Positions 7,941 through 17,955 of a stretch of DNA of 64,000 nt are shown here, piece after piece. Source of the stretch: Halobacillus fulvus (GTDB lineage Bacteria; Bacillota; Bacilli; Bacillales; Halobacillaceae). Numbering within the stretch: position 1 is the stretch's first letter; each line of letters opens with the position of its first letter. Position numbers and translations under genes: made by a program. The stretch spans positions 1 through 64,000 of the forward strand of contig SCFO01000009.1 of assembly GCA_004078665.1 (NCBI GenBank), given 5' to 3'. The notes below the pieces were generated by a model, which was not told the DNA's origin, ran no database searches, and saw only the letters and a program-made list of their open reading frames with translations.

Positions 7941-8069
7941 GTCCACCCTCCCTAAACTCAGTTCTTATAGTTTATGAAAAGAAGGGAAAGAGCGTATAGA
8001 TATTTGCCTTTCTACGCATTGTTTCTAAGTCCTTTTACAAAAACTTAATACAAAAAATACTTTAATAAA

Positions 8070-8085
8070 TAAGCATATACTTATA
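8070..8085. promoter_or_regulatory. Candidate ArsR operator
   Basis: ATAAG-CATATA-CTTAT is an imperfect dyad 25 bases before arsR, in the AT-rich promoter region, as expected for an ArsR site that autoregulates the operon. Confidence 0.5.
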
Positions 8086-8110
8086 TACTAATCATAGGCG
8101 AGGTGAGTTT

Positions 8111-8458
8111 ATGGAAAAAACGATCATTGAACTTGAACAGGCAGCCCATACGTTGAAGCTGCTTGGAGATAAAACAAGATTGACGATTCTCGGCTTAGTA
8201 AAAGATGGCGAATGCTGCGTATGTGAATTCGTCGAAGTTTTGCAGATGAGCCAGCCGTCGATCAGTCAGCACTTGCGCAAGCTTCGCGATGCCGGACTAG
8301 TGAAGGAACGGCGGAATGGTCAATGGATCTTTTACTCATTGAATAAGGAGCACGACACTTATCCGATCGTCCAGCAGGTGCTGGAACAGATTCCGGATCA
8401 AAAGGAGAAATTAACCGCATTGGAGAAGGCAGGTCTCCGTATCCAATGCGATTCGTAG
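8111..8458 (+). CDS. arsR: ArsR arsenite-responsive repressor
   Basis: 115 residues, ArsR/SmtB winged helix. [15 protein letters not shown] leads into [12 protein letters not shown], which carries the ELCVC-type alpha-3 cysteines that bind As(III). The recognition helix is [16 protein letters not shown]. Binding of arsenite releases the operator and induces the operon. GAGGTGA lies upstream of the ATG. The downstream arsB start lies 10 bases past the stop, so the genes are coupled. Confidence 0.93.
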   Translation: MEKTIIELEQAAHTLKLLGDKTRLTILGLVKDGECCVCEFVEVLQMSQPSISQHLRKLRDAGLVKERRNGQWIFYSLNKEHDTYPIVQQVLEQIPDQKEKLTALEKAGLRIQCDS

Positions 8459-8468
8459 GAGGATGGTT

Positions 8469-9767
8469 TTGAGTTTAGCGATTGTTGCCACACTTATTTT
8501 TATACTTACTTTAATCTTCGTCATTTGGCAGCCGAAAGATTTGGGCATCGGCTGGTCCGCATGTGCCGGAGCTGTTTTGGCCCTTCTTTTCGGTGTGGTC
8601 GATTTTCAGGATGTCCTTGCTGTCACGGACATCGTTTGGAACGCCACGCTGGCATTTATTGCGATTATAATCATTTCACTGATCTTAGACGAAATCGGCT
8701 TTTTTGAATGGGCGGCCCTCCATATGGCACGGATTGCCAAAGGGAATGGCAAGCTCATGTTCGTGTACGTCACCTTACTCGGGGCAGTCGTTGCGGCTCT
8801 GTTTGCGAACGATGGAGCGGCTTTGATTTTGACACCGATTGTCCTGGCGATGGTGAGGAATTTGAACTTCAAGCAGGCGATGATTTTACCTTTCATTATG
8901 GCTAGTGGATTTATCGCCGATACGACGTCGCTTCCGCTGATCGTCAGTAACCTTGTCAACATTGTCTCAGCTGACTTTTTTGAGATTGGGTTTATTAAAT
9001 ATGCCTCTCGAATGATCGTACCGAACCTGTTCTCTCTTGTCGCCAGCATTCTCGTTTTATACATTTTCTTCCGAAAGAGCATTCCTGGGGAGTATGATTT
9101 ATCCCAGTTGAAAAAGCCGGAGGAAGCGATTCAGGATCATCGAATGTTCCGGATGTCCTGGGGAGTCTTAGCGGTTCTTCTTGTAGGGTACTTTGCCAGC
9201 GAACCTCTTGGTATTCCGGTTTCGATTATTGCTGGAATCGTCGCGATCTTTTTCCTGCTCATGGCTCGCCGAAGTCCTGCAGTGAAAACGGGCGATGTCG
9301 TCAAAGGGGCACCGTGGGCGATTGTCTTTTTCTCAATCGGAATGTATGTTGTCGTATATGGATTGCGGAATGTCGGCCTGACAGATGTGCTTGCGAATGT
9401 CATTCAAGGAGCGGCTGATCAAGGGTTGTTCGTCGGGACGATTTCAATGGGATTCATTGCAGCCATTTTGTCATCGATCATGAACAATATGCCGACCGTC
9501 ATGATTGACGCGCTTGCGATTGCTGATACAAATACAACCGGAACGATGAGAGAAGCTTTGATTTACGCGAATGTCATCGGTTCTGATCTTGGTCCGAAGA
9601 TTACACCCATCGGTTCTCTCGCGACTTTGTTATGGCTTCACGTTCTATCCATGAAAGGGTTCCGGATCTCATGGGGATACTACTTTAAAGTTGGCGTCAT
9701 CCTAACGGTTCCTACCCTGTTCATTACGCTTGTCGGACTATATGTCTGGCTGCTGATCATCGGCTAG
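8469..9767 (+). CDS. arsB: ArsB arsenite efflux permease
   Basis: About 432 residues with 11-12 hydrophobic helices and the ArsB/NhaD signature [18 protein letters not shown] choose the TTG at 8469 because TAGGAGG (8456-8462) sits 6 bases before it; the ATG at 8463 directly abuts that site with no spacer. The protein exports arsenite (and antimonite) across the cytoplasmic membrane using the proton gradient. It is the second gene of arsRBC. Confidence 0.92.
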   Translation: MSLAIVATLIFILTLIFVIWQPKDLGIGWSACAGAVLALLFGVVDFQDVLAVTDIVWNATLAFIAIIIISLILDEIGFFEWAALHMARIAKGNGKLMFVYVTLLGAVVAALFANDGAALILTPIVLAMVRNLNFKQAMILPFIMASGFIADTTSLPLIVSNLVNIVSADFFEIGFIKYASRMIVPNLFSLVASILVLYIFFRKSIPGEYDLSQLKKPEEAIQDHRMFRMSWGVLAVLLVGYFASEPLGIPVSIIAGIVAIFFLLMARRSPAVKTGDVVKGAPWAIVFFSIGMYVVVYGLRNVGLTDVLANVIQGAADQGLFVGTISMGFIAAILSSIMNNMPTVMIDALAIADTNTTGTMREALIYANVIGSDLGPKITPIGSLATLLWLHVLSMKGFRISWGYYFKVGVILTVPTLFITLVGLYVWLLIIG

Positions 9768-9807
9768 TTTTTATAACAAAAATTAATTTCGAAGGGAGAC
9801 ATTTTTT

Positions 9808-10230
9808 ATGTCTAACAAACCAGTGATTTATTTTCTATGTACAGGAAACTCTTGTCGCAGTCAGATGGCGGAAGGGTTCGGTAAAAAATATTTAGGGGAT
9901 CAATATGAAGTTCGTTCTGCGGGTATCGAAGCACACGGATTGAACCCGAACGCGGTAAAAGCGATGAAAGAAGTCGATCTCGATATTACGGACCAAACGT
10001 CTGATATTATTGATCCTGACATTTTGAACAATGCTGAGTATGCGATTACGCTTTGCGGGGATGCGAATGACAAGTGTCCTGTCACGCCACCTCAAGTGAC
10101 GCGTTTCCACTGGGGCTTTGATGATCCAGCCAAAGCGGAAGGTACGGAAGAGGAAAAATGGGCCGTCTTCCAGCGTGTTCGTGATGAAATTAGTGCCCGG
10201 ATTCAGAAGTTCGCGGAAGAAGGAAAATAA
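9808..10230 (+). CDS. arsC: Thioredoxin-coupled arsenate reductase
   Basis: 140 residues, low-molecular-weight phosphatase fold. The P-loop is C-T-G-N-S-C-R-S near residue 11; the redox pair is in [11 protein letters not shown] (Cys about 82 and 89). This is the Bacillus/S. aureus pI258 class that relays electrons through three cysteines to thioredoxin. It turns arsenate into arsenite for ArsB to export. It has AAGGGAG before the ATG and a terminator follows. Confidence 0.95.
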   Translation: MSNKPVIYFLCTGNSCRSQMAEGFGKKYLGDQYEVRSAGIEAHGLNPNAVKAMKEVDLDITDQTSDIIDPDILNNAEYAITLCGDANDKCPVTPPQVTRFHWGFDDPAKAEGTEEEKWAVFQRVRDEISARIQKFAEEGK

Positions 10231-10237
10231 GTAGATG

Positions 10238-10266
10238 AGCCAGACCTGGAGAGGGTCTGGCTTTTG
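10238..10266 (+). terminator. ars operon terminator
   Basis: AGCCAGACC / GGTCTGGCT stem then TTTTG. Confidence 0.9.
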
Positions 10267-10348
10267 TTATTTTTAGTAGTACAATCCTTTCATTAATATG
10301 GAAAGGACTGTGGTAAAGTGGATATACGAATTGTAGAGGAGGTCCACA

Positions 10349-11095
10349 ATGAACGAGTGGTTAAAGATATTTCATGATGAGCTCCGTGTTCATGCCAAAG
10401 CACCAGGCTTTAGACGAGAGGAAGCGGACCATGTCGTCCGTCATCTATCAGAATATGGGGAGGAAGGCTTTGTCATCGCTTCCGATTTAAATGAGGAGAA
10501 TGCCCGCAATGTGATTAAAAAGCAGCTGCACTACTTCCAAGAACTGTTCGAATGGAAGGTCTACAGCTATGATCAGCCGGCGCATTTGAGGGAGCTGCTG
10601 GAAGAGGAAGGATTTATACCGGACGAAGAAGAAGCTGTGATGGTTATGGAGGCAGGGGACTTCCAGTACCAATTTCCTGCGGTGAAGGTTGTGGAAATGA
10701 CGACAAAAGAAGAAGTCGATCGAATGATTGAGCTGTGGGAAAACATAAAGAATGAAGATTTTTCAGAGCTTGGAGATCGTTTGTGGCGCGATTTGCAGAA
10801 CCATCCGGAGGAACTTTTCATCTACGGCATTTATGACGGAGAAACGCTTGTCAGTGCAGCATGGATGTACTTGGAGCAGGACTCCTCTTTTGCCAGTCTG
10901 TGGGGAGGAGTTACGGAGTCTGATTATAGAGGGAAGGGTTATTATACGGCGCTTGTTGCCGCAAGAGCTGGGAAGGCTGTAGAAAAAGGGTATCGTTTCG
11001 TGACGGTAGACGCGCTTCCTACAAGCCGGCCGATATTAGAAAAGCTGGGATTCAAATGTCTTGCTTATACATATGGGATGAAGTCACCGAGATGA
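10349..11095 (+). CDS. GNAT-family N-acetyltransferase
   Basis: 248 residues. The C-terminal half is a GNAT fold with acetyl-CoA loop YRGKGYYTALVAAR near residue 195 and a last strand region ILEKLGFKCLAYTYGM. The N-terminal 100 residues may be a degenerate second GNAT repeat (EWKVYSYDQPAHLRELLEE). The acceptor is unknown. AGAGGAGG lies 7 bases upstream. DUF4003 follows 52 bases on in the same direction. Confidence 0.85.
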   Translation: MNEWLKIFHDELRVHAKAPGFRREEADHVVRHLSEYGEEGFVIASDLNEENARNVIKKQLHYFQELFEWKVYSYDQPAHLRELLEEEGFIPDEEEAVMVMEAGDFQYQFPAVKVVEMTTKEEVDRMIELWENIKNEDFSELGDRLWRDLQNHPEELFIYGIYDGETLVSAAWMYLEQDSSFASLWGGVTESDYRGKGYYTALVAARAGKAVEKGYRFVTVDALPTSRPILEKLGFKCLAYTYGMKSPR

Positions 11096-11147
11096 ATTTG
11101 AAACGTTTTTCCAATTTGATCGTATGAAAAGTAAAGGATGTGATCGA

Positions 11148-12086
11148 ATGGAGCAAAAAGTGGAGGAATATCTGGATATCTTTCATCAGATGAATCAACA
11201 ACTGAAATGGACGGATGATCGCACGTTGATGATGGCGGCATCTGTATATGCGGTTCACGGAGCAGGTTTTGACGTCGATCGATACGTAAATCTGTGTGAA
11301 CATATTAAAGAGGAGTCAGGATTTTTTTCTCATTTGAAATCAAATGTTCGTTTTTCGGTAGCGGCTGTTCTTGATGTGAAGTTTGAAGACCCGGAAGCAG
11401 CCTTTGTCCGATTCTCTGAAGCGTATGACAAACTGATAGATGTTGGCTTCAAGAGGAGTCCGTTTACGTATTTGGCAGCGCTCGTCCTGCTGCAAACGGA
11501 TCAAGTGGATGCGGAGCGCGCCCGTCTTGTGTATGACTCGATGAAAAGCGAGCATCCGTTTATTACGACCAATGATGATTATCCACTAGCGGTCCTTTTG
11601 GCTGAGCGTGACGGGGACATTGACACGCTCATGGATGAGATCGAACACATCTACAGAACCCTGAACAGTCATGGATTTTGGAAAGGAAATAATCTTCAAT
11701 TCTTAAGCCATATCCTGTCCTTGGACGAAACACACCGTCCTGAGGAGCGCATCAATCAAACATTGCTTGTATATGATGAATTAAAAAGAATCGGCATGAA
11801 GCCGAAAGGAATGCACTATCCTGAGGTTGGGATGCTGGCTTTGATGAAACAGCCTCAACAGGAGGTTCCACACATTCAAACGGTGAAGGACAGTCTTGAT
11901 CGTGAAAAGCATTTGAAATGGCACAAGGATGTGAACTATAAACTAGCGGTCCAGCTCGTACTTAGTGAAGAACTTGCGATGATGGAGACCGGTTTGTTCA
12001 CGAGTATGGAAGTCGTGATGCAAGCTCAGCAGGTCGCCTTGATGGCTGGGGTAGCCGGTGCAGCTGCTGCGTCAGGTGGGGAATAG
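11148..12086 (+). CDS. DUF4003 family protein
   Basis: 312 residues from the ATG at 11148 (AAAGGATGTGA upstream), an all-helical cytoplasmic protein resembling DUF4003 of Bacillus. Recognisable stretches are WTDDRTLMMAASVYAV, SHGFWKGNNLQFLSHILSL and the Ala/Gly-rich tail. Function is unknown. The stop touches the ATG of a small membrane protein, so the two are translated together and likely work together. Confidence 0.85.
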   Translation: MEQKVEEYLDIFHQMNQQLKWTDDRTLMMAASVYAVHGAGFDVDRYVNLCEHIKEESGFFSHLKSNVRFSVAAVLDVKFEDPEAAFVRFSEAYDKLIDVGFKRSPFTYLAALVLLQTDQVDAERARLVYDSMKSEHPFITTNDDYPLAVLLAERDGDIDTLMDEIEHIYRTLNSHGFWKGNNLQFLSHILSLDETHRPEERINQTLLVYDELKRIGMKPKGMHYPEVGMLALMKQPQQEVPHIQTVKDSLDREKHLKWHKDVNYKLAVQLVLSEELAMMETGLFTSMEVVMQAQQVALMAGVAGAAAASGGE

Positions 12087-12398
12087 ATGGGGATTGTGAA
12101 TATCGTCATGCCTGTCGCCGCCAGTGTCATCGTGACCCTTATCCTTTCAATTGTTTTCAAAGATAAAGAGAAAAAAGACGAGGGATTTGCGGTCAACTAC
12201 TTCCGGTTGAGCTACCGGAGGAAAATGATTCGCACTTTGACTTCTTTACCGATCATGATCGGTGCTCTTATCGTCATCTATTGGGTATCGGATTTTCGTT
12301 TAGGTGTCGACATTGCAATCGGAGCTTTGTTTACGGTTGTGTTTGGGATTCAGCTTTTGTACAACTATTTTATGTGGAAGAAAAAAGAACAACCATGA
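12087..12398 (+). CDS. Small membrane protein coupled to DUF4003
   Basis: 103 residues with three hydrophobic segments (about 3-22, 52-70 and 76-97) and a charged loop KDKEKKDEGFAV between the first and second. The ATG follows the DUF4003 stop with no gap. I do not recognise the family. A terminator follows. Confidence 0.75.
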   Translation: MGIVNIVMPVAASVIVTLILSIVFKDKEKKDEGFAVNYFRLSYRRKMIRTLTSLPIMIGALIVIYWVSDFRLGVDIAIGALFTVVFGIQLLYNYFMWKKKEQP

Positions 12399-12402
12399 AA
12401 AA

Positions 12403-12434
12403 AGAACTCCCATTTTGGGAGTTCTCAGTTTTTT
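12403..12434 (+). terminator. Terminator
   Basis: AGAACTCCC / GGGAGTTCT stem then six T, overlapping the stop of the convergent SDR gene. Confidence 0.85.
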
Positions 12435-13158
12435 AAAACGGGTTAGTCGCCCATTGTAAGGATTGTTTAATGAAGATGCGCTGATGAAGCTTGAGCTGAG
12501 AAACCATATACTCGGCCAAATCCTCAGGCTGCATGTATTTTTCCTTATCAGCTTCGTCAAGCTTTTCACCAAAGGCAAGCTCAGTAGCGACAAGACTCGG
12601 GTTCAGCGTATTGACACGGATGTTGTGGCGACGGACTTCCTGCATCAGTCCCTCAGTCATTCCCTGCACAGCGAATTTAGACGCGCTGTAGGCAGCACTT
12701 CCAGCTGTCGCCTTCAATCCACTGCTTGATGAAATGTTGATGATGTCTCCGCGGTTCTTCTCGATCAATTGAGGAAGGACGGCTCGTGTCATGTGATAGG
12801 TTCCGAATACATTGACATCCATCACTCTGCGGAATTCCTCCGGATCGATGTCGAGAAAATCGCCATAAACTCCGATGCCTGCGTTATTGATTAAAATATC
12901 AGCGGCTCCAAGCTCTTTTTCCAGCGTGGCAACAGCCTGTTCGACTTCTTCCCAATTCGCAACATCAGCTGTGGCTACACTGGCCTTGACGCCAAAAGAG
13001 CGCGCCTCTTCTGCGACTTCCTGCAGCCTGCTTTCCGTACGGGCGATCAATCCGACATGGACGCCTTCACGGGCGAATTCAAGAGCTGTCGCTTTTCCTA
13101 TGCCACGTCCGGCTCCGGTAATATAGGCGATTTTTCCTTTGATTTCTTGTCCCATCAT
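12433..13158 (-). CDS. Short-chain dehydrogenase/reductase, FabG-like
   Basis: 241 residues, classical SDR. Cofactor loop TGAGRGIG near residue 14, NNAG near 92, catalytic Ser in NISSSSG and YSASK near 158. The nearest family is the 3-ketoacyl-ACP reductase-like short forms (YvaG/YqjQ type) of Bacillus. Use of NADPH is likely. The substrate is unknown. It stands alone, convergent with the DUF4003 unit. Confidence 0.9.
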   Translation of the reverse strand: MMGQEIKGKIAYITGAGRGIGKATALEFAREGVHVGLIARTESRLQEVAEEARSFGVKASVATADVANWEEVEQAVATLEKELGAADILINNAGIGVYGDFLDIDPEEFRRVMDVNVFGTYHMTRAVLPQLIEKNRGDIINISSSSGLKATAGSAAYSASKFAVQGMTEGLMQEVRRHNIRVNTLNPSLVATELAFGEKLDEADKEKYMQPEDLAEYMVSQLKLHQRIFIKQSLQWATNPF

Positions 13159-13421
13159 GGATCATCCTTTCCTTAGAAACTATGCTAAGTGTAAGTCTAT
13201 GGGAGTGGATTCGCAAATGATAGACATGTCTCCCTCATTTTGTCACTGAGAATGGGGGGGTGAATGGTCGGCGATATGGAGCCTATCCGCTCCACTGTTA
13301 GACATCATCTTTTTGTCTATACCATTTTTTTAGACTCTGATGAACTCCACTGTTCACTTAGTGAAGAGAAACTTGAGGAGCTTTATGAATTTTTCACTTT
13401 AGCAAAACATGTTCTAAATGT

Positions 13422-13600
13422 GATGTTTCCGTTCATCTATTGTCGTGAGGAGGGGCGGGAAATGGCGAGACTCCTATGGGGAGATAAGGGCAGGCTGAGA
13501 TCCCGCAGGAGCAAGGCGACGAGGAAGCTCAGCGCCCGCCCATGGAAAGCGAGTGATTTCCCGACCCTCCAAGCTCTTTCATCAAAAACGGAAACTTTTT
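13422..13600 (+). repeat. Hairpin repeat copy 3
   Basis: Core 13447-13570 runs from GAGGAGGGGCGGGAAAT to ATTTCCCGACCCTCC. The envelope begins GATGTTTCCGTTCATC and ends AACGGAAACTTTTT, itself an inverted pair GTTTCCGTT/AACGGAAAC. The rest of the 490-base gap (13159-13421) shows no convincing gene. Confidence 0.9.
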
Positions 13601-13647
13601 AAGCGGTTATATGGACGTTAAGTTAACCAAATCAAGGAGGGATCATA

Positions 13648-14175
13648 ATGAAACGGATTATGGTGTTAGGTGTATCATCAGGTGTAGGCAAATCAACGTT
13701 TGCCCGTCAGCTTGGGGAGTTACTCGAGATTGAAGTCACGCATTTAGACAAGCTCCACTGGAAGCCGGGCTGGGTCGAAGCTCCGAAACAGGAATTCATC
13801 GATCAGCAGAAACATATTGTTGAAAAGGAAGAGTGGATCATCGAAGGAAATTACAGCAGTACATATGACCTCAGAGCTTCACGAGCGGATACTATCATTT
13901 ATCTGGAACTCCCGCTTACGCTTTGTTTGTTCAGGGTCATCAAGCGATGGTGGACGTATAAGGGAACGGATCGTCCAGATTTAGGAGAGGGCTGTCCTGA
14001 AAAGCTGGATGCCGAGTTTCTGAAGTTCATCCTCACGACATACCATAGTAGGAAAGGAAAAATGCGGGCAAGGTTTCGGGCTTTTCAGCAGGAGGATCCT
14101 GCCAAACAAGTGATTCCGCTTCGAAGTAAACGTGATATTGAATCCTTTTTAGAATTTATCGCTTATAAAGAGTAA
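13648..14175 (+). CDS. FlaR-like P-loop kinase (topology modulation protein family)
   Basis: 175 residues. Walker A GVSSGVGKST at residues 8-17, then HLDKLHWKPGW and EGNYSSTYDLR, the signature of the adenylate-kinase-like 'topology modulation' (FlaR) group. A nucleotide or small-molecule kinase is likely; the real substrate is unknown. AAGGAGG lies upstream and a terminator follows. Confidence 0.85.
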   Translation: MKRIMVLGVSSGVGKSTFARQLGELLEIEVTHLDKLHWKPGWVEAPKQEFIDQQKHIVEKEEWIIEGNYSSTYDLRASRADTIIYLELPLTLCLFRVIKRWWTYKGTDRPDLGEGCPEKLDAEFLKFILTTYHSRKGKMRARFRAFQQEDPAKQVIPLRSKRDIESFLEFIAYKE

Positions 14176-14186
14176 GCGGAAACCCA

Positions 14187-14218
14187 AGACGAGACTCTAT
14201 TGAAGTCTCGTCTTTTTT
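14187..14218 (+). terminator. Terminator
   Basis: AGACGAGACT / AGTCTCGTCT stem with T6. Confidence 0.9.
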
Positions 14219-14387
14219 GCGTGGAGAGAGGGGATTTTGTAAGAACATTGTCGAATACTCCAATAACCCACTCTCCCCTAGTTTGCATCCCCTGCATTAA
14301 GGAAAAAATGATACTAAATTGTCACACTTTCTTCGGTTTAAATTTTAGAAATCCAGAAGCAAATCAATTATAATGAAGACAATAAAA

Positions 14388-14403
14388 TGTGAATTAATTC
14401 ACA
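14388..14403. promoter_or_regulatory. Rex-like operator of cydDC
   Basis: TGTGAATTAATTCACA is a perfect 16-bp palindrome matching the Rex consensus TTGTGAA-N4-TTCACAA. It lies just downstream of a TATAAT at 14369-14374 and 37 bases before cydD. Rex would repress when NADH is low and release under oxygen limitation. Confidence 0.8.
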
Positions 14404-14439
14404 AATAGATTCTAAATAAAGGTTAGGAGATATGCGAAT

Positions 14440-16173
14440 ATGAAGCATCTTAGCCGAGTCGCGTATGCACAAAGAAAGTTGATCTGGCTGCTAGTCCTCG
14501 CGTCGTTGCTGATTGGAGCAACGATTATTGGGCAAGCTTACTTTTTTGTTGCCATTGTGGAGGATGTCTTTTTGAACGATCAGTCCTTTCAAGGTGTCAT
14601 TCCACTTATGATCGGCTTGTTTCTTGTACTTGCTGGACGCGCTTTTTTTACATGGCTGAACGGAAGGACGGGTGTATCGCTGGCATCGAAAGCTAAACGC
14701 CATTTCAGAGGAAAGATAATTGATAAATTCGCCAAAAATCCGGTTCAGGCCTCATTGCAAGGACAGTCGGGGAGAAAAGTCAGCGTCCTGATGGATTCGG
14801 TCGATGAGATTGATGGTTACTACACTAGTTATATTCCGCAAATGATTCAAACCGCCATCATCCCGGTGATGATCTTGGTCGTCGTTTTTACCCACCATCT
14901 TTATTCTGGCATCATCATGGTCATAACCGCGCCGTTCATCCCATTTTTTATGGCGATCGTAGGAATTATGACACAGAAAAAGTCGGAGGAACAGATGGAG
15001 AAGCTGTCGGCCTTTTCTGGACGGTTTCTAGATACCTTGCAGGGGCTTACGACTCTTAAGCTGTTTGGACGGTCGAAGCAGCAGAAGGAAGTGATCGAAG
15101 AGACGAGTCTCGGGTTTCGAGATGCTACGATGAATGTCTTGAAGGTCGCCTTTGTGTCATCGCTCATGCTTGAATTCATCTCGATGCTCAGTATTGGGAT
15201 CATCGCCCTTGAGATTGCGATCCGCCTTGTCATTTACGAGAGCATTCCGTACTTTTCCGCCTTCTTTATTCTTGTGTTGGCGCCTGAGTTTTATTTGACA
15301 TTGAAAGATTTCGGCAGCGCTTTCCATACAGGGCGAGGGAGTACAGGGGCGGCTAACCAACTGATAGATGAACTGGAAAAGGAGGAGCAGGTGATCGAGT
15401 GGGGCACCAGAGAACTTCAAGCGACGCATCCCCCACAGATTTCGCTGACCGATCTTTCCTATCAATATAATGAAGCGAGCAGCTTCCGTCTTTCTAGTCT
15501 TCAAGCTCGGGTTGATTCCGGTTCGAATGTGGCGATTGTCGGTCGTAGCGGTTCGGGTAAAACGACGTTGCTTCATCTTATTTCTGGTTTGATGAGACCT
15601 GAATCCGGAGCTGTTGAAGTGAACGGGCGTCCATTGAGTGACTATAAGGAACCATCCTGGTTTGGGGAGCTCAGTTATATCTCGCAAAGCCCTTATCTAT
15701 TCTCCGGCACGATTGCAGACAACATCGCCATCGGAGGAAAAGGGGAGCATACACGAGATGAAATCGAAGTGGCTGCAGAGAAAGCGGGCATTTCAGATCT
15801 GATTGCCTCCCTTGAGCACGGCTATGATACGCCGGTCGGGGAAGCAGGGCGTGGACTTTCTGGAGGCGAAAAGCAAAGACTTGCACTCGCCCGTGCGTTT
15901 CTGAAGCGTCCGTCCGTCATTTTGTTCGATGAGCCGACGACAGGCTTGGATCTGCGAACAGAACAGATTTTGCAGCAATCAATCAAGGAACTGTCCAAAA
16001 CGGCGACCGTCATTACGGTAGCCCATCGTCTCCATACGATCCGAGAAGCGGATCAAATTCTCTTTTTAGAAAAAGGGAAGCTTGTGGCGACGGGCCGTCA
16101 TGAAGAGTTGCTCGAATCCGTTCATGAATACCGAAACATGGTGACCATTCAGCAAGGAGGGGACACCGCATGA
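14440..16173 (+). CDS. cydD: ABC exporter subunit CydD
   Basis: 577 residues: six-helix ABC exporter membrane domain (about 1-310) then ATPase (about 330-577) with Walker A GRSGSGKT, signature LSGGEKQR and Walker B VILFDEPTTGLD. In heterodimer with CydC it exports glutathione/cysteine-type thiols or handles haem, and is needed to assemble cytochrome bd. Paired with cydC by a 4-base ATGA overlap. The order D then C, apart from cydAB, differs from the B. subtilis cydABCD operon. Confidence 0.93.
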   Translation: MKHLSRVAYAQRKLIWLLVLASLLIGATIIGQAYFFVAIVEDVFLNDQSFQGVIPLMIGLFLVLAGRAFFTWLNGRTGVSLASKAKRHFRGKIIDKFAKNPVQASLQGQSGRKVSVLMDSVDEIDGYYTSYIPQMIQTAIIPVMILVVVFTHHLYSGIIMVITAPFIPFFMAIVGIMTQKKSEEQMEKLSAFSGRFLDTLQGLTTLKLFGRSKQQKEVIEETSLGFRDATMNVLKVAFVSSLMLEFISMLSIGIIALEIAIRLVIYESIPYFSAFFILVLAPEFYLTLKDFGSAFHTGRGSTGAANQLIDELEKEEQVIEWGTRELQATHPPQISLTDLSYQYNEASSFRLSSLQARVDSGSNVAIVGRSGSGKTTLLHLISGLMRPESGAVEVNGRPLSDYKEPSWFGELSYISQSPYLFSGTIADNIAIGGKGEHTRDEIEVAAEKAGISDLIASLEHGYDTPVGEAGRGLSGGEKQRLALARAFLKRPSVILFDEPTTGLDLRTEQILQQSIKELSKTATVITVAHRLHTIREADQILFLEKGKLVATGRHEELLESVHEYRNMVTIQQGGDTA

Positions 16174-17879
16174 AGGAATTACGTTCCGTGATCAAAATTG
16201 TAACGCTGGAAAAGAAGGATATACTGCTGTCGATCCTGTTCGGATTTCTTGCGGGGATTTCTGCTGTCGGGCTGTTTGGTTCAAGTGGGTATCTTATTTC
16301 AAGAGCCGCGCTATTGCCTCCGCTTTATGCGCTGACGGTCCTGATTGCTTTTCTCAAGCTGTTCGGATTTGCGAGAGCGATCGGCCGCTATGCTGAGCGT
16401 TACTATTCTCACAGGGCAACATTCACAATGCTCAGCAATATCCGCCTGGCCGTTTATGAAAAAATCGAGCCTCATGCTCCAAGGATTTTCCAAAAGTACC
16501 GAAGTGGGGACTTGTTATCGAGAATTGTCGGAGACGTCGAAAGTCTACAAAACTTCTTCCTCCGCGTATACTATCCGCCCGTCGTCATGGTTATCATTTT
16601 TCTTGCGACCATCGCGTTCACGACGATTTTTTCATTGGGCATGGCGGTTATTTTGCTTGTTGGACTCATCCTGACAGGTTTCCTGATTCCGATATTCTTT
16701 GCTTGGAAGCAGCGGAAAATCGAGAATGAAGTCAGAGAAGCAAGAGGTTATTTATCGACGGATGTGACAGAGTTCCTTTACGGCTTCCGTGATTTGAAGA
16801 TTTATCAGCAGCTTGATGACCAGCAACACCAGCTTGGACGTTCAGCTTCTGCTTATATTACTGAGCAGGAACGCGAAGGAAAACAGAGGATGCAAACACA
16901 GTCGGTCAATACGTTTATTACGTTGCTCGTTTCATGGGTGGTGCTTGGATTCGGGGCCTACATCGTTGAAACAGGCGATTTAAACGGGATCTTCCTTGCC
17001 ATGCTCGTCATGATTTCACTGACCGTATTTGAGAACGCCGCCCCAATGGCGGTCTTACCCAGTCATTTGGAGGATAGTGAGCGCGCCTCAAAGCGTCTCT
17101 TCGATCTGACGGAGGACGTGAGGGAAGATCAAGGATCAACGGTTCTAGAGGGCTCTAAGGCAAGAGGCTTTACTTTCAATAAGGTGAGCTTCCGCTTCCC
17201 GGATGATCGCCTCAATTCCTTGAAGAATGTGGAGCTAACTATTGCGCCAGGGTCTAAAACCGCAATTGTTGGTCCGAGCGGTTCAGGAAAATCGACGCTC
17301 ATGCAGCTGCTCTTGAAGATTCATCCCGTCACGAGTGGCGAGCTTTTGGTCGATAATTGGAAGGTGGATGAAGTTGAACAGGAGAGCTTGTGGAATGGCG
17401 TCAACGTGGTGCTGCAGGAAAATCACTTTTTCTATGGAACGATCCGCGATAATCTGCAGATTGCAAAAGACGAGCTGTCAGATGACGAGATGGTCCAGGT
17501 CCTTGCGAAGGTCGAACTCGAGCAGTTTTCACTTGATGAACAGGTGTTTGAAAAAGGTGAAAACCTCTCAGGAGGAGAAAAACAGCGCCTTGCCATCGCC
17601 CGCGCCATGCTCCGAGGGGAGAGGGTCTGGCTGTTAGACGAGCCGACATCGTCTGTTGATGCTTTGACGGAACAGCACATTTTCGGGCATCTGTTTGAGC
17701 AGGCAGCGGACGATACGGTCGTGCTGATCAGCCATCGCCTGACCGGTCTTGAGCAAATGGATCAGATTGTCGTCATGGAGGATGGCCAAGTGGTCGAAGT
17801 GGGGACATATGAAGAATTAATGGCACTCAAAGGTTATTTTTATCAAATGAAGCAAATAGAGAAGAGTGTCATCGGTTAA
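16170..17879 (+). CDS. cydC: ABC exporter subunit CydC
   Basis: 569 residues, same architecture as CydD: membrane domain to about 310, ATPase with GPSGSGKS, LSGGEKQR and VWLLDEPTSSVD. Opening KDILLSILFGFLAGISAVGL is typical of CydC. It overlaps cydD by ATGA, and a terminator follows the stop. Works with CydD for maturation of the bd oxidase encoded at 58.8-61.2 kb. Confidence 0.93.
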   Translation: MKELRSVIKIVTLEKKDILLSILFGFLAGISAVGLFGSSGYLISRAALLPPLYALTVLIAFLKLFGFARAIGRYAERYYSHRATFTMLSNIRLAVYEKIEPHAPRIFQKYRSGDLLSRIVGDVESLQNFFLRVYYPPVVMVIIFLATIAFTTIFSLGMAVILLVGLILTGFLIPIFFAWKQRKIENEVREARGYLSTDVTEFLYGFRDLKIYQQLDDQQHQLGRSASAYITEQEREGKQRMQTQSVNTFITLLVSWVVLGFGAYIVETGDLNGIFLAMLVMISLTVFENAAPMAVLPSHLEDSERASKRLFDLTEDVREDQGSTVLEGSKARGFTFNKVSFRFPDDRLNSLKNVELTIAPGSKTAIVGPSGSGKSTLMQLLLKIHPVTSGELLVDNWKVDEVEQESLWNGVNVVLQENHFFYGTIRDNLQIAKDELSDDEMVQVLAKVELEQFSLDEQVFEKGENLSGGEKQRLAIARAMLRGERVWLLDEPTSSVDALTEQHIFGHLFEQAADDTVVLISHRLTGLEQMDQIVVMEDGQVVEVGTYEELMALKGYFYQMKQIEKSVIG

Positions 17880-17885
17880 AAAAAG

Positions 17886-17927
17886 AGCCACCTTTTCCAT
17901 TCTTTTGGAGAAGGTGGCTTGAATTTT
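17886..17927 (+). terminator. cydDC terminator
   Basis: AGCCACCTTTTCC pairs with GGAGAAGGTGGCT (with G-T pairs) around ATTCTTTT. Confidence 0.85.
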
Positions 17928-17955
17928 TGAGATAAGATCATATTGTCCGGTACGC

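Noticed and set aside
13264-13602. 112-codon ORF reading into hairpin repeat copy 3
   Set aside because: The second half is the repeat (MARLLWG-type translation seen in several copies); no ribosome site.
15157-15687. 176-codon minus-strand ORF inside cydD
   Set aside because: Frame shadow of a strongly supported gene.
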